From Prosthecomicrobium pneumaticum (GTDB taxonomy: Bacteria; Pseudomonadota; Alphaproteobacteria; Rhizobiales; Kaistiaceae), in the NCBI RefSeq assembly GCF_014199915.1, contig NZ_JACHOO010000004.1, positions 342,642 to 406,641 on the forward strand: a stretch of DNA of 64,000 nucleotides, read 5' to 3'. A program made the position numbers and the translations under genes. Positions 27,477-35,685 of the stretch are shown here, piece by piece. Position 1 is the first letter of the stretch, and the number at the start of each line of letters is the position of its first letter. The notes under the pieces were generated by a model. The model searched no databases. It saw only the letters and a list, made by a program, of their open reading frames with translations, and was not told the DNA's origin.

Positions 27477-27679
27477 CGCACCCTCCTCCGCTCTCCCGTC
27501 GAATAGCGCAGCCGGCGCGCCGCCGCATCCGGTTTCCGTCGCGCGATTCTTGTGACCCCCATCACTGCGGCGGCGGCCGGCGGATGATTGATAGGAGCCA
27601 AGCGAGCGGCTCGGCGTTGAGGCCGCGAAACGGCGGCAGCCGGTGAGATCAGGGGGCGCTCCGCGAGGGCGCGAGAACG

Positions 27680-28072
27680 ATGAGGACCGAACCGACCATC
27701 CTTTCCACCCGGACCCTTCTCGGGACCCGGACGCGTGCCGGCCTCGCCGGCGCGGCGGCGTTCGTCGCCCTCGGGCTGACGCTCTGGGCCGGCAGCGCGA
27801 CGGGCGGCACGGCCGAGGCGGGCAGCACGGCCGCCGCGCCGCGCGGCGACCGGCTGGCGAGCGCGGTGCGGACGAGCTGCGAGATGCAGAGCTGGCCTTA
27901 CATCGCGCCGGACTGCCTGGTGCTCGACGGCGGCGCGCCGCGCCGCGTCTCGCGCACCATCACCATCGAGCGGCTGATCGACGAGAACACCTCCGCGCTG
28001 GTGCGCGTGCCGCTCGAGCAGATCGAGACGCGGATCGGCGAGAGCGAGGCGGTGCTCTCCCCGCAGGGCTGA
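27680..28072 (+). CDS. small exported protein of unknown function
   Basis: A 130-residue protein. Residues 18-40 form a hydrophobic segment (AGAAAFVALGLTLWAG) that could be a signal peptide or an anchor. The remaining part has a two-cysteine segment around SWPYIAPDCLV, which I recall from short periplasmic proteins of related alphaproteobacteria, then ITIERLIDENTSALVRV. It probably lies in the periplasm. It is convergent with the glycosyltransferase gene 14 bases away. No function can be assigned. Confidence 0.65.
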   Translation: MRTEPTILSTRTLLGTRTRAGLAGAAAFVALGLTLWAGSATGGTAEAGSTAAAPRGDRLASAVRTSCEMQSWPYIAPDCLVLDGGAPRRVSRTITIERLIDENTSALVRVPLEQIETRIGESEAVLSPQG

Positions 28073-28086
28073 GGCCGCGGCCGCGC

Positions 28087-29856
28087 TCAGGACGGATAGA
28101 CGACGCGCGGCGTGAGCGCCTTCGCCCCGTGCGGCGTCTTCTCCCAGCGGTGGGGGGAAGCGAGGAACTGCCAGAACGCCCGATAGACCGCCGCCGACAT
28201 CATCAGCCAGTAGACCGGCACGAGGGCGAGCGTCGCGAGCGCCGGGCGGCGCCGGCGCGCGGCGAGCGCGACGAGGCCGAGCCGCACATAGGCCGCATAG
28301 CCGAGCGCCAGATTGCCGAGATTGAAGGCGAGAAGGCCGCGGCCGAGCAGCCCGCCATCGCCGGCGAGCAGCGCGGGGGCGACCACCGCCACTGCAACCG
28401 TGCCGAGCCAGAGCGGATGGATCGCGGCCGAGACGATCATGCCGGCGACGGTGAGGGTGAAGCCGAAACTGCCGACCGGGCCGAGTTCGGCGAACAGGCG
28501 GAGCGGCCGGCGGGTATGGACGAAGAAGGTCTGCACCCAGCCCTTGAACCAGCGCGTGCGCTGCTTCAGCCAGACGGCGGCGGTCGGCGGCGTCTCCTCG
28601 ATCGTCGGCGGCGCGATCGTCTCGCTGCGATAGCCGAGCCGCGCCAGCCGGATGCCGAGATCGGCGTCCTCGGTCATGTTGAACGGATCCCAGCCGCCGA
28701 TCTCGTCGAGCACGCCGGTGCGGAAATGGTTCGACGTGCCGCCGAGCGGGAGGGGCATGCCGAGCCTGGCGAGAGCCGGCAGCAGTCCGTCGAAGAGAGT
28801 GGCGTATTCGAGCGCGAAGAGCTGCTCGACCCAGCCGCCGCGGCGGGGCACGGCCACGAGCGGCGCCTGGACGCAGCCGAGCCTGCGGCCGCCCGCCGCG
28901 AAGGCCTTGGCGGCGGCGCGCAGCTGCGCCGGATCGGGCCGGTCCTCGGCATCATAGACCGCGACGAAGGCGCCGCGGCAGAGCGGCAGCGCGAAGCTGA
29001 GCGCCTTCGGCTTGGTGCGCGGGCCGACCGGCGGCACGACGAGGATTTCGTAGTGTGCCGCGCCGGCGGCGCCTTCGAGCGCGCGGCGCGTCGCGACGTC
29101 GTGCGCCTCGACGAGGAATTTCACGTCGAGCTTGTCGTGCGGCCAGTCGAGCCGGTCGAGCGCCGCGACGAGCGCGGGCACCATCGCCGCCTCGTCGAGG
29201 AGCGGGACGAGAATAGAATAGGCGGGGAGGGTCTCGTCCGGCGCGCGCGGCGAAGGCGGGGCGCGGCGGCGGGCGAGGAGCAGTTCCGCGGCGCCGAGGC
29301 GCAGCAGCGCGACCGCGAGAAAGAGCAGGCCGGCGAGGAGATTGAGCGCGGCGAGCGTCGCCATCGGGGCGACGAGGCCGGCGCCGAGAAGGAGAAGGAC
29401 GGTCGCGACGAGCGGCGCGGTCTGCCGGGGCGTGACGCGCAGCCGCGCCGACAGGTCGGGCGTGGTGGCGGCGAGCCGGCCGGTTGCGTCTTCCGCAAGC
29501 CGCGACGCGGCGACGGCGAGGAGCATCCCGCGGATCGCCCGCGGCGTCGTCACGCGCAGGCGTGCCGTGAAACCCGGCGGGCCGCCGTGCTGCCGGCGGA
29601 AAGCGGCGGTCTCCTCTTCGGTCGGTGCGATGAAGAGGAGGCGGCCCTCCGGCCGGTCGACGAAGGCGAGCCGGCCGGTGCGGATGGCGGCGGCGATCTG
29701 CGCCGGATCGTCGAGCGCGGCATTGCGCGATGCGGCGAGGCCGGCGGCCGCGGCTTCGCCGACGAAGGCGAGACCGGCCGAGGTGGCACGGGCGCGATAG
29801 AGCGCCTCCTCGCCGCGATCCGCCCCCGTCCCGTCCGTCGTCCCGTGGTCCGCCAT
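28087..29856 (-). CDS. membrane glycosyltransferase family 2 (processive type)
   Basis: A 589-residue protein; ATG 29856 is preferred over upstream in-frame codons that read into the divergent promoter. Residues 1-150 form a soluble N-terminal region of a type often found before such transferases. Two membrane helices follow (about 160-205), then a GT2 catalytic domain with AVYDAEDRPDP (acceptor of UDP-sugar and metal), TEDADLGIRLARLGY, and the QxxRW motif as KQRTRWFKGW. Three to five more helices end the chain. It would polymerise an exported polysaccharide. It is divergent from a binding-protein gene; a diguanylate cyclase lies 1.3 kb away, but a link is only suggestive. Confidence 0.85.
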   Translation of the reverse strand: MADHGTTDGTGADRGEEALYRARATSAGLAFVGEAAAAGLAASRNAALDDPAQIAAAIRTGRLAFVDRPEGRLLFIAPTEEETAAFRRQHGGPPGFTARLRVTTPRAIRGMLLAVAASRLAEDATGRLAATTPDLSARLRVTPRQTAPLVATVLLLLGAGLVAPMATLAALNLLAGLLFLAVALLRLGAAELLLARRRAPPSPRAPDETLPAYSILVPLLDEAAMVPALVAALDRLDWPHDKLDVKFLVEAHDVATRRALEGAAGAAHYEILVVPPVGPRTKPKALSFALPLCRGAFVAVYDAEDRPDPAQLRAAAKAFAAGGRRLGCVQAPLVAVPRRGGWVEQLFALEYATLFDGLLPALARLGMPLPLGGTSNHFRTGVLDEIGGWDPFNMTEDADLGIRLARLGYRSETIAPPTIEETPPTAAVWLKQRTRWFKGWVQTFFVHTRRPLRLFAELGPVGSFGFTLTVAGMIVSAAIHPLWLGTVAVAVVAPALLAGDGGLLGRGLLAFNLGNLALGYAAYVRLGLVALAARRRRPALATLALVPVYWLMMSAAVYRAFWQFLASPHRWEKTPHGAKALTPRVVYPS

Positions 29857-29960
29857 GCCCGCCCCCGCGGCAGAGCCGCCGATGCAGAGGCCGGCGCTTT
29901 CGGCTATGCTCGCCCGCGCCGCCGTCCCCGGCGGGATGACGTTAGGGAAGATCGGCGGCA

Positions 29961-30845
29961 ATGACCAGTACGAAGCGGCGCTGGCGCGCGGCGCGCCTCC
30001 TCGGCCCCGTGGCGCTCGTGCTGGCGACACTCGTCCCGGCGGCGGCGCTGCCGGCCGCGGCCGGACAGGCCTCGCCGCCCGCGCCGATCATTCCGAACTT
30101 CTGGGATCCGGCGCGCCGCATCGAGCGGCCGCCGGCCGGCTCCATTCCCGGCATCCGCTTCGCCACCGTCGACGACTTTCCGCCCTTCAGCTTCATCGGT
30201 CCCGATGGGCAGCCGACCGGCTTCAACGTCGATCTCGCCCGCGCGATCTGCGTCGAGCTGATGATCGCCTGCACGATCCAGGTGCGGCCCTATGACGGGC
30301 TCGCCGATGCGGTCGCCGCGAAGCGGGTCGACGCCGCGCTCGCCGGCATCGCGATCACGCCCGAGAGCCGCAGAATGCTCGCCTTCTCGGATGTCTATCT
30401 CCGCTCGCCGGCGCGGTTCGTGGCGCGCCGCGGCGCCGAGCCGGCGGCGGTGTCGCCCGCGGCGCTCGCCGGGCGGACCGTGGCGGTGAGGGCCGGCACG
30501 GCGCACGAGGCCTATCTCGCCGCGCTGTTCCCGACGGTGAAGCGCCTCGCCCTGGCCGACGATGCGGCGGTGCGGACGGCGCTGCGCGAGCAGAAGGCGG
30601 ACCTGCTCTTCGGCGACGGGGTGCAGCTCTCGTTCTGGCTGCAGTCGGAGGCGGCGGGCGCCTGTTGCGGCTTCGTCGGCGGTCCCTATCTCGAACAGCG
30701 CTTCTTCGGCGAGGGTTTCGCGATCGCCCTGCCGAAGGATGCGACGGCGCTGCGCACCGGCATCGACGCGGCCCTCGACGCGCTCTACGACCGCGGCACC
30801 TTCGCCGAGCTCTATCTGCGCTATTTCCCGGTCGGCTTCTTCTGA
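29961..30845 (+). CDS. periplasmic amino-acid-type solute-binding protein (family 3)
   Basis: A 294-residue protein with a signal peptide (residues 1-36, cut near AAAGQA). The mature part is a family 3 binding domain: IRFATVDDFPPFSFIGPDG, GFNVDLARAICVEL, RVDAALAGIAITPESR and a final GTFAELYLRYFPVGF. Family members deliver polar amino acids to ABC importers or act as sensor domains. No permease or ATPase gene follows, so it is an orphan here. A long repeat-bearing gap follows it. Confidence 0.85.
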   Translation: MTSTKRRWRAARLLGPVALVLATLVPAAALPAAAGQASPPAPIIPNFWDPARRIERPPAGSIPGIRFATVDDFPPFSFIGPDGQPTGFNVDLARAICVELMIACTIQVRPYDGLADAVAAKRVDAALAGIAITPESRRMLAFSDVYLRSPARFVARRGAEPAAVSPAALAGRTVAVRAGTAHEAYLAALFPTVKRLALADDAAVRTALREQKADLLFGDGVQLSFWLQSEAAGACCGFVGGPYLEQRFFGEGFAIALPKDATALRTGIDAALDALYDRGTFAELYLRYFPVGFF

Positions 30846-30991
30846 GCGCCGGCTCCGCGGCGGTTCTCATGCCGCAGGGGGGCGCCGTCCGGGCGCCCTT
30901 CGTGCCCCGGTCCGGCGGACCCGAAGGGCGTCAGCCGATCCGCGCTGCGGCGGCCCTGCCCGAGCGGCGCAGGTGGAGGATCTGGGCCGAA

Positions 30992-31182
30992 CCCATGCAA
31001 CACGGGACGGCTCGGCAGGGTGGATCCCTCCGCGGATGGCGGCTGATCGGGACGGCGGCGGTGCGCCGCCCGCCCGGCGTCACGATCATGGACCCCGGCA
31101 CGGAGGCCGGGGTGACGGGTGCTCTGGGTGGCGATGGTGCGCTCCGGCTCGATCGTCCGGCGGGCTCGCTCCCCGCACGGCC
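30992..31182. repeat. direct repeat copy 1 (about 190 bases) containing an R2 palindrome
   Basis: Begins CCCATGCAACACGGGACGGC and ends near the GCGGGCTCG segment. It is nearly identical to the copy that starts 336 bases downstream. It includes the R2 palindrome CCCCGGCACGGAGGCCGGGG at 31093-31112. The 785-base gap 30846-31630 holds only these repeats and no supported gene. Confidence 0.85.
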
Positions 31183-31240
31183 CGGCCGGTTTCCTCCAGC
31201 ACCCCCGGCGCAGGCTTTGGATCCGCCCTCTCCACCCGTC

Positions 31241-31262
31241 ATGCCGGCCTCCGTGCCGGCAT
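31241..31262. repeat. R2 palindrome, ATGCCGGC variant
   Basis: An eight-base-pair stem ATGCCGGC/GCCGGCAT with a six-base loop, between the two long direct repeats. The flanks (CACCCGTC before and CCATAATCG after) also occur beside the copies at 42.9-43.7 kb. Confidence 0.85.
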
Positions 31263-31327
31263 CCATAATCGGGACGTGAGGTGTGCTGGGAGGACGCTTT
31301 CCGTCCTCGCTTTCGAGAGGGCGCGGC

Positions 31328-31518
31328 CCCATGCAACACGGGACGGCTCGGCAGGATGGATCCCTCCGCGGATGACGGCTGCATGGGACGGGATCGTTGC
31401 GCCGCCCGCCCGGCGTCACGATCATGGACCCCGGCACGGAGGCCGGGGTGACGGGTGCTCTGGGTGGCGATCGTCCGCTCCGGTTCGATCGTCCGGCGGG
31501 CTCGTTCCCGCACGCCCC
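31328..31518. repeat. direct repeat copy 2 containing an R2 palindrome
   Basis: Second copy of the repeat at 30992, with scattered single-base differences. Its R2 palindrome is at 31429-31448. It ends about 110 bases before the LysE-family gene. Confidence 0.85.
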
Positions 31519-31630
31519 CGCCCCGACCCGGGGAACAGGGATGGAGGAAGCCGCTCTTCGGCGCGCGATGTGGGTCTTGCCTTCCCCATGCATCCGTGGA
31601 TTGCTCGGGGCGATCGTCGGAGTATCGCCC

Positions 31631-32257
31631 ATGTCGTTCGAGCACTGGCTCGCCTTCGCCCTCGCCGCCGCCGTCATGCTCGCCATTCCCGGGCCGACGG
31701 TGCTGCTCGTCGTGTCCTATGCGCTCGGCCATGGCCGCCGGCTCGCCGGGGCGACGGTGGCGGGCGTCGCGCTCGGCGATTTCACCGCGATGACCGCCTC
31801 GATGCTCGGCCTCGGCGCGCTCCTCGCCGCCTCGGCGGCGCTGTTCACCGTGCTGAAATGGGTCGGCGCGGCCTATCTCGTCTATCTCGGCATCAAGCTC
31901 TTCCGCGCCCCCGTCGGCGAGGCGGCGGTGGCGGCCGCCGGCGTGGCGCGGCCGCTGCGCGCTTTCCTGCACGCCTATGCGGTGACCGCGCTCAATCCGA
32001 AGAGCATCGTCTTCTTCGTCGCCTTCCTGCCGCAGTTCCTCGTCCAGAACGAGCCGCTCCTGCCGCAGATGGTGGTGTTCGAGACCACCTTCCTCGTGCT
32101 CGCCACGGCGAATGCCGCGGCCTATGCGCTGATGGCGGCGGCGGCACGCACGACGATCCGCCGGCCGGGCGTGCAGCGGGCGGTCAACCGGGTCGGCGGC
32201 TCGCTCCTCGTCGGCGCCGGGCTGATGGCGGCGGCCTGGCGGCGCTCGGCCGCGTGA
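31631..32257 (+). CDS. LysE/RhtB-family amino acid exporter
   Basis: A 208-residue inner-membrane protein with about six helices. It has the family opening (WLAFALAAAVMLAIPGPTVLLV, here split as WLAFALAAAVM and LAIPGPTVLLVVSYAL), the GATVAGVALGDF segment, and LNPKSIVFFVAFLPQF in the middle. Family members export amino acids or homoserine lactones by proton exchange. ATG 31631 is chosen because it begins the conserved first helix; the frame stays open upstream through repeat sequence and should not be counted. No regulator is adjacent. Confidence 0.9.
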   Translation: MSFEHWLAFALAAAVMLAIPGPTVLLVVSYALGHGRRLAGATVAGVALGDFTAMTASMLGLGALLAASAALFTVLKWVGAAYLVYLGIKLFRAPVGEAAVAAAGVARPLRAFLHAYAVTALNPKSIVFFVAFLPQFLVQNEPLLPQMVVFETTFLVLATANAAAYALMAAAARTTIRRPGVQRAVNRVGGSLLVGAGLMAAAWRRSAA

Positions 32258-32343
32258 GTCTCCCGCGGCGCTCCGCCGCCGCAGGTGCGGCGCTTCGCGC
32301 CCGAAGTCTCGCCGCAGGGTGCGGCGCCGCCCGTCGGCCGGCG

Positions 32344-32982
32344 CTACTGGCTCGCCCAGACGATGCGGGCGATCCATTCGAGATCGACGAGGGCGACCAG
32401 CCGGCTCGGATGGGCGGGGTTGAGCGAGGCGAGCTCCACGGTCTTGGTCGTCCGCCGGGCGAGCACCTTCGCCATCACCTCGCCGTCGCGCGTGCGCACG
32501 ACGACGCGGTCGCCCGGCCGGGTCTGCGCCGTCGGCGCGACGAGGATGATGTCGCCCTCGCGATAGACGGGCATCATCGAATCGCCCGACACCTGGAGGG
32601 CATAGACACCGTCGCCGACCTGGCCGGGGAAGGGCACCTCGTCCCAGCCCTGACCGACCGGGAAGCCGCCATCGTCGAAGAAGCCGCCGGCGCCGGCCTG
32701 CGCGAAGCCGAGCAGCGGAACCGGCGCGAACTGCCAGGCGGGATCGGTGCGCGGACCGCCGACGAGGCCGAGAAAGGCGCCGACGCCCTCGCCGGTCGCT
32801 TCGAGCACCTTGGCGATGCTCTCGGTCGAGGGCCAGCGCGGCCGGCCGTCGCCGGCGAAGCGCTTCGAACGGTTGAAGGTGGTCGGATCGAGCCCGGCAC
32901 GCTTCGCAAGGCCGGAGGCGGACATCTCGTGCCGCGCCGCCAGCCGGTCGATCGCCGCCCAGATCTGCTCGTGCGAGAGCAT
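32344..32982 (-). CDS. XRE/S24-type (LexA/CI-like) self-cleaving repressor
   Basis: A 212-residue protein with an N-terminal DNA-binding helix-turn-helix (about residues 5-65, SASGLAKRAGLDPTTFNRSK) and a C-terminal S24 peptidase domain with the Ser-Lys pair S135 in VSGDSMMP and K172 in EVMAKVLA. Both are intact, so RecA-stimulated autocleavage is possible. ATG 32982 fits the usual start (MLSHEQIW); the frame extends 17 codons further. It faces the ohr promoter region across about 270 bases. No prophage genes are nearby. The family in rhizobia is common as a chromosomal helix-turn-helix peptidase, so it need not be a phage relic. Confidence 0.88.
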   Translation of the reverse strand: MLSHEQIWAAIDRLAARHEMSASGLAKRAGLDPTTFNRSKRFAGDGRPRWPSTESIAKVLEATGEGVGAFLGLVGGPRTDPAWQFAPVPLLGFAQAGAGGFFDDGGFPVGQGWDEVPFPGQVGDGVYALQVSGDSMMPVYREGDIILVAPTAQTRPGDRVVVRTRDGEVMAKVLARRTTKTVELASLNPAHPSRLVALVDLEWIARIVWASQ

Positions 32983-33140
32983 CGCGCCTCCGCGGGACTG
33001 CCCGCCGGACAGGAATATATCCCTCTTCTTCACCTCTAGCCCGGGCGAGCGGGCTTGTCCAGAGGCGGGCAGTGGGCTTTCCGCTTCGCGTGGCGGCGGG
33101 ACGAGGCGAACGGAAGCGGACGAGAGCGCCGGTCAATGTC

Positions 33141-33166
33141 ACCCTCTCCCGCGCCGCGGGAGAGGG
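33141..33166. repeat. isolated R1-type palindrome
   Basis: CCCTCTCCCGC and GCGGGAGAGGG form a near-perfect hairpin. It sits between the S24 repressor gene and the ohr promoter and matches the core of the array at 0.7-1.4 kb. Confidence 0.75.
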
Positions 33167-33202
33167 GGCGCGCCGAGCGGAAGTCGGTCGCGAGAATTGC
33201 TC

Positions 33203-33230
33203 TTGACAATCATATTGCAAAAAATCTAAT
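33203..33230 (+). promoter_or_regulatory. ohr promoter with an inverted repeat, likely OhrR operator
   Basis: A consensus -35 TTGACA (33203-33208), 16-base spacer and -10 TCTAAT (33225-33230, five of six). An inverted repeat CAAT-CAT-ATTG at 33207-33217 overlaps the -35 and spacer, flanked by a looser TTG...CAA symmetry. OhrR-type repressors bind AT-rich dyads that block ohr promoters, so this is the probable operator. A ribosome site (CAGGAG) precedes the ohr ATG. Confidence 0.7.
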
Positions 33231-33258
33231 GGTAGAAAAGCGAAAACAGGAGACGATC

Positions 33259-33684
33259 ATGGCAACGCTCTATACGGCGAAGGTGAAGGCGGTCGGCGGA
33301 CGGCACGGGGCGATCCGCAGCGAGGACGGGCTGCTCGATGTGCGGCTCGCCCTGCCGAAGGGCCTCGGCGGCAAGGAGGACGCGACCAATCCGGAGCAGC
33401 TCTTCGCCGGCGGCTATGCGGCGTGTTTCGAGAATGCGGTGCTGCATGTCGCGCGGCGCAAGGGTTCGCCGCTCGCCGACGAGGCGGTCGAGGTGGTCGC
33501 CACCGTCGGCATCGGCCCGAACGCCACGGGCGGCTTCGAGCTCTCCGCCGCGCTCGACGTGGTGATCGCCGGGATCGGGCTCGCCGCTGCCGAGGACATC
33601 GTCGCCGAGGCGCACGCCGTCTGCCCCTATTCGAACGCGGTGCGCGGCAATATCGACGTCGCCATCACCGTCGCGGTGCGATGA
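33259..33684 (+). CDS. ohr: organic hydroperoxide reductase Ohr
   Basis: A 141-residue OsmC/Ohr protein. The two redox cysteines are C56 in GGYAACFENAVL and C122 in VCPYSNAVRGN, both in the standard contexts, and the conserved arginine lies near residue 20. It reduces organic and fatty-acid hydroperoxides in the cytoplasm using lipoylated partners. Start ATG 33259 has a good ribosome site. The next gene (ohrR) overlaps its stop by ATGA, so enzyme and regulator are co-transcribed. Confidence 0.95.
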   Translation: MATLYTAKVKAVGGRHGAIRSEDGLLDVRLALPKGLGGKEDATNPEQLFAGGYAACFENAVLHVARRKGSPLADEAVEVVATVGIGPNATGGFELSAALDVVIAGIGLAAAEDIVAEAHAVCPYSNAVRGNIDVAITVAVR

Positions 33685-34163
33685 GCGGCGCGGCCGACCG
33701 GCCGGATGCAGGGCCGCAGCGGGACGACCTGCTGCGGCTCGACATGCAGGTCTGCTTCCCGCTCTATGCCGCCTCGAACCTCTTGACCCGGCGCTACCGG
33801 CCGGTGCTAGAGCCGCTCGGCCTCACCTATCCGCAATATCTCGTGATGCTGGTGCTGTGGGAGGACACGCCGAAGACGGTCGGCGAGCTCGGCGACCTGC
33901 TCCATCTCGACAGCGGCACGCTGACGCCGCTCCTCAAACGGATGGAGGCGGCCGGGCTCGTCTCGCGCCGGCGCGACCCCGCCGACGAGCGGCGCGTGCT
34001 GATCGACCTCACGCCGGCGGGGCGCGCGCTGCAGGAGCGGGCGCGCGACGTGCCGCTGACGCTCTTCGCCGGGACGGGCGTGACCGAGGCCGAACTCGGG
34101 ACGCTGCGCGACGCCGTGCAGAAGGTGGTGGACCTCCTCGCCGGGACGCGGCCCGAGGCGTGA
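33681..34163 (+). CDS. ohrR: MarR-family organic peroxide sensor OhrR
   Basis: A 160-residue MarR repressor. The sensing cysteine is C25 in LDMQVCFPLYAASN, the position and context of OhrR. The winged helix includes LGDLLHLDSGTLTPLLKRME and the wing RRRDPADERRVLIDLT. Oxidation of the cysteine releases DNA and induces ohr. It is in one transcript with ohr and so probably autoregulated by the inverted repeat upstream. Confidence 0.93.
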   Translation: MSGAADRPDAGPQRDDLLRLDMQVCFPLYAASNLLTRRYRPVLEPLGLTYPQYLVMLVLWEDTPKTVGELGDLLHLDSGTLTPLLKRMEAAGLVSRRRDPADERRVLIDLTPAGRALQERARDVPLTLFAGTGVTEAELGTLRDAVQKVVDLLAGTRPEA

Positions 34164-34205
34164 CGCCCGTTGCACCGCACACGGCGCGCCGATAGGGTCC
34201 GCGCC

Positions 34206-34550
34206 ATGGGCATCGTCTACAAGATCGCGCCGCGCGCGCTGTGGGCCGAGGCGGTGGAACGGGGCGTCTTCACCGGCGCGCCGGTCGACCACGCCGACGG
34301 CTATATCCATTTCTCGACCGCCGGCCAGGCGGTCGAGACGGCGGCGAAGCATTTCGCCGGGCAGGGCGATCTGGTGCTCGTCGCGGTCGACGATGCGGCG
34401 CTCGGGCCGGCGCTCCGCTGGGAGGTGTCGCGCGGCGGCGCGCTGTTCCCGCATCTCTACGCGCCGCTCGAGCTTGCCGCCGTGCTGTGGGTCGCCGAGC
34501 TGCCGCTCGGGGCCGACGGCCGGCACGTCTTTCCGGAGGCGCTTTCGTGA
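34206..34550 (+). CDS. DUF952 family protein
   Basis: A 114-residue cytoplasmic protein of the DUF952 family: VYKIAPRALWAEA, DGYIHFSTAGQAVETA, HFAGQGDLVLVAVD and HLYAPLELAAV. The family has a fold related to ADP-ribosyltransferases, but its activity is not established to my knowledge. Its stop overlaps the GTG start of pyrD (GTGA); DUF952-pyrD pairing is common in rhizobia. Confidence 0.9.
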   Translation: MGIVYKIAPRALWAEAVERGVFTGAPVDHADGYIHFSTAGQAVETAAKHFAGQGDLVLVAVDDAALGPALRWEVSRGGALFPHLYAPLELAAVLWVAELPLGADGRHVFPEALS

Positions 34551-35632
34551 GCGTCTTCAGCCGTCTCGTCCGGCCGGCCCTGTTCCGCGTCGACGCCGAG
34601 GTGGCGCACGGCCTCGCCCTCAAGACGCTCGGCGCCGGCCTGCACGGCCGCGTCGCGCCCGACCGCGATTCCCGCCTGCGGCGCGATCTCTTCGGCCTCT
34701 CCTTTGCCAATCCGCTCGGCCTCGCCGCCGGCCTCGACAAGAATGGCGAGGTGCCGGACGCGCTGCTTTCGCTCGGCTTCGGCTTCGTCGAGATCGGCAC
34801 GGTGACGCCGCGGCCGCAGGCCGGTAATCCGAAGCCGCGTCTGTTCCGTCTCGTCGCGGATCGCGGCGTGATCAACCGGCTCGGCTTCAACAATGACGGC
34901 CATGCCGCGCTCGCCGCCCATCTCGCCGCGCGGGGAAGGCGGCCGGGCCTGATCGGCATCAATATCGGCGCCAACAAGGACAGCGCCGACCGCACCGCCG
35001 ACTATGTCGCCGGCATCCGCGCCTTCGCCGCCCATGCGGGCTATTTCACCGTCAACGTCTCCTCGCCCAACACGCCGGGCCTGCGCGACCTGCAGGCGAA
35101 GGACGCGCTCGACGAATTGCTGGTGCGCGTGCTCGCCGCGCGCGACGAGGAGGAGGAGCGCGTCGCCCGGCGCCTGCCGATCCTGCTCAAGATCGCGCCC
35201 GACCTGCCCGAGGCGGGGCTCGCCGACATCGCCGAGGTGGCGCGCGCCCGCGCCGTCGACGGGCTGATCGTGACGAACACGACGATCGGCCGGCCGCCGC
35301 TCGCCGATCCGGCGGCGAAGGAGGCGGGCGGGCTGTCCGGCCGGCCGCTGTTCCGGCTGTCGACCATCCGGCTCGCCCAGATGCGGCGTCTCGTCGGCCC
35401 CGACATGCCGCTCGTCGGCGTCGGCGGGGTGGAGAGCGCCGAGACCGCCTTCGCGAAGATCGCGGCAGGGGCCGATCTCGTCCAGTTCTACACCGCGCTC
35501 GTCTATGAGGGCCCCGGCCTCGTCGGCGACATCCTCTCCGGCCTCTCGCGCATCCTCGACCGGCGCGGCATCGCCTCGATCGCCGACGCGGTCGGCAGCG
35601 AGACGGAGCGCTGGGCGAACGAGGCGCCCTGA
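34547..35632 (+). CDS. pyrD: dihydroorotate dehydrogenase, quinone-dependent (class 2)
   Basis: A 361-residue FMN enzyme that oxidises dihydroorotate to orotate in pyrimidine synthesis and passes electrons to quinone at the membrane. It has the amphipathic N-terminal extension of class 2 and the motifs FANPLGLAAGLDKNGE, FVEIGTVTPRPQ, GINIGANKD, VNVSSPNTPGL with the catalytic serine, and VGVGGVESAETA. The start is GTG 34547, coupled to DUF952. The gene ends next to a short tandem duplication shared with the convergent MATE gene. Confidence 0.96.
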   Translation: MSVFSRLVRPALFRVDAEVAHGLALKTLGAGLHGRVAPDRDSRLRRDLFGLSFANPLGLAAGLDKNGEVPDALLSLGFGFVEIGTVTPRPQAGNPKPRLFRLVADRGVINRLGFNNDGHAALAAHLAARGRRPGLIGINIGANKDSADRTADYVAGIRAFAAHAGYFTVNVSSPNTPGLRDLQAKDALDELLVRVLAARDEEEERVARRLPILLKIAPDLPEAGLADIAEVARARAVDGLIVTNTTIGRPPLADPAAKEAGGLSGRPLFRLSTIRLAQMRRLVGPDMPLVGVGGVESAETAFAKIAAGADLVQFYTALVYEGPGLVGDILSGLSRILDRRGIASIADAVGSETERWANEAP

Positions 35633-35650
35633 GCGCCGTCCGGCGGAGGC

Positions 35651-35685
35651 TTCTCTCAGGCGAAGGTTTCTCTCAGGCGAAGGTT
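35651..35685. repeat. 17-base tandem duplication between pyrD and the MATE gene
   Basis: TTCTCTCAGGCGAAGGT occurs twice in a row with a 17-base period. It duplicates the stop region of the minus-strand MATE gene, whose stop uses the right-hand copy. A slippage product with no visible coding effect. Confidence 0.8.

Noticed and set aside
32344..32982. Prophage repressor marking an integrated phage
   Set aside because: No integrase, structural or lysis genes lie within several kilobases, and the neighbours (LysE, ohr, pyrD) are chromosomal.
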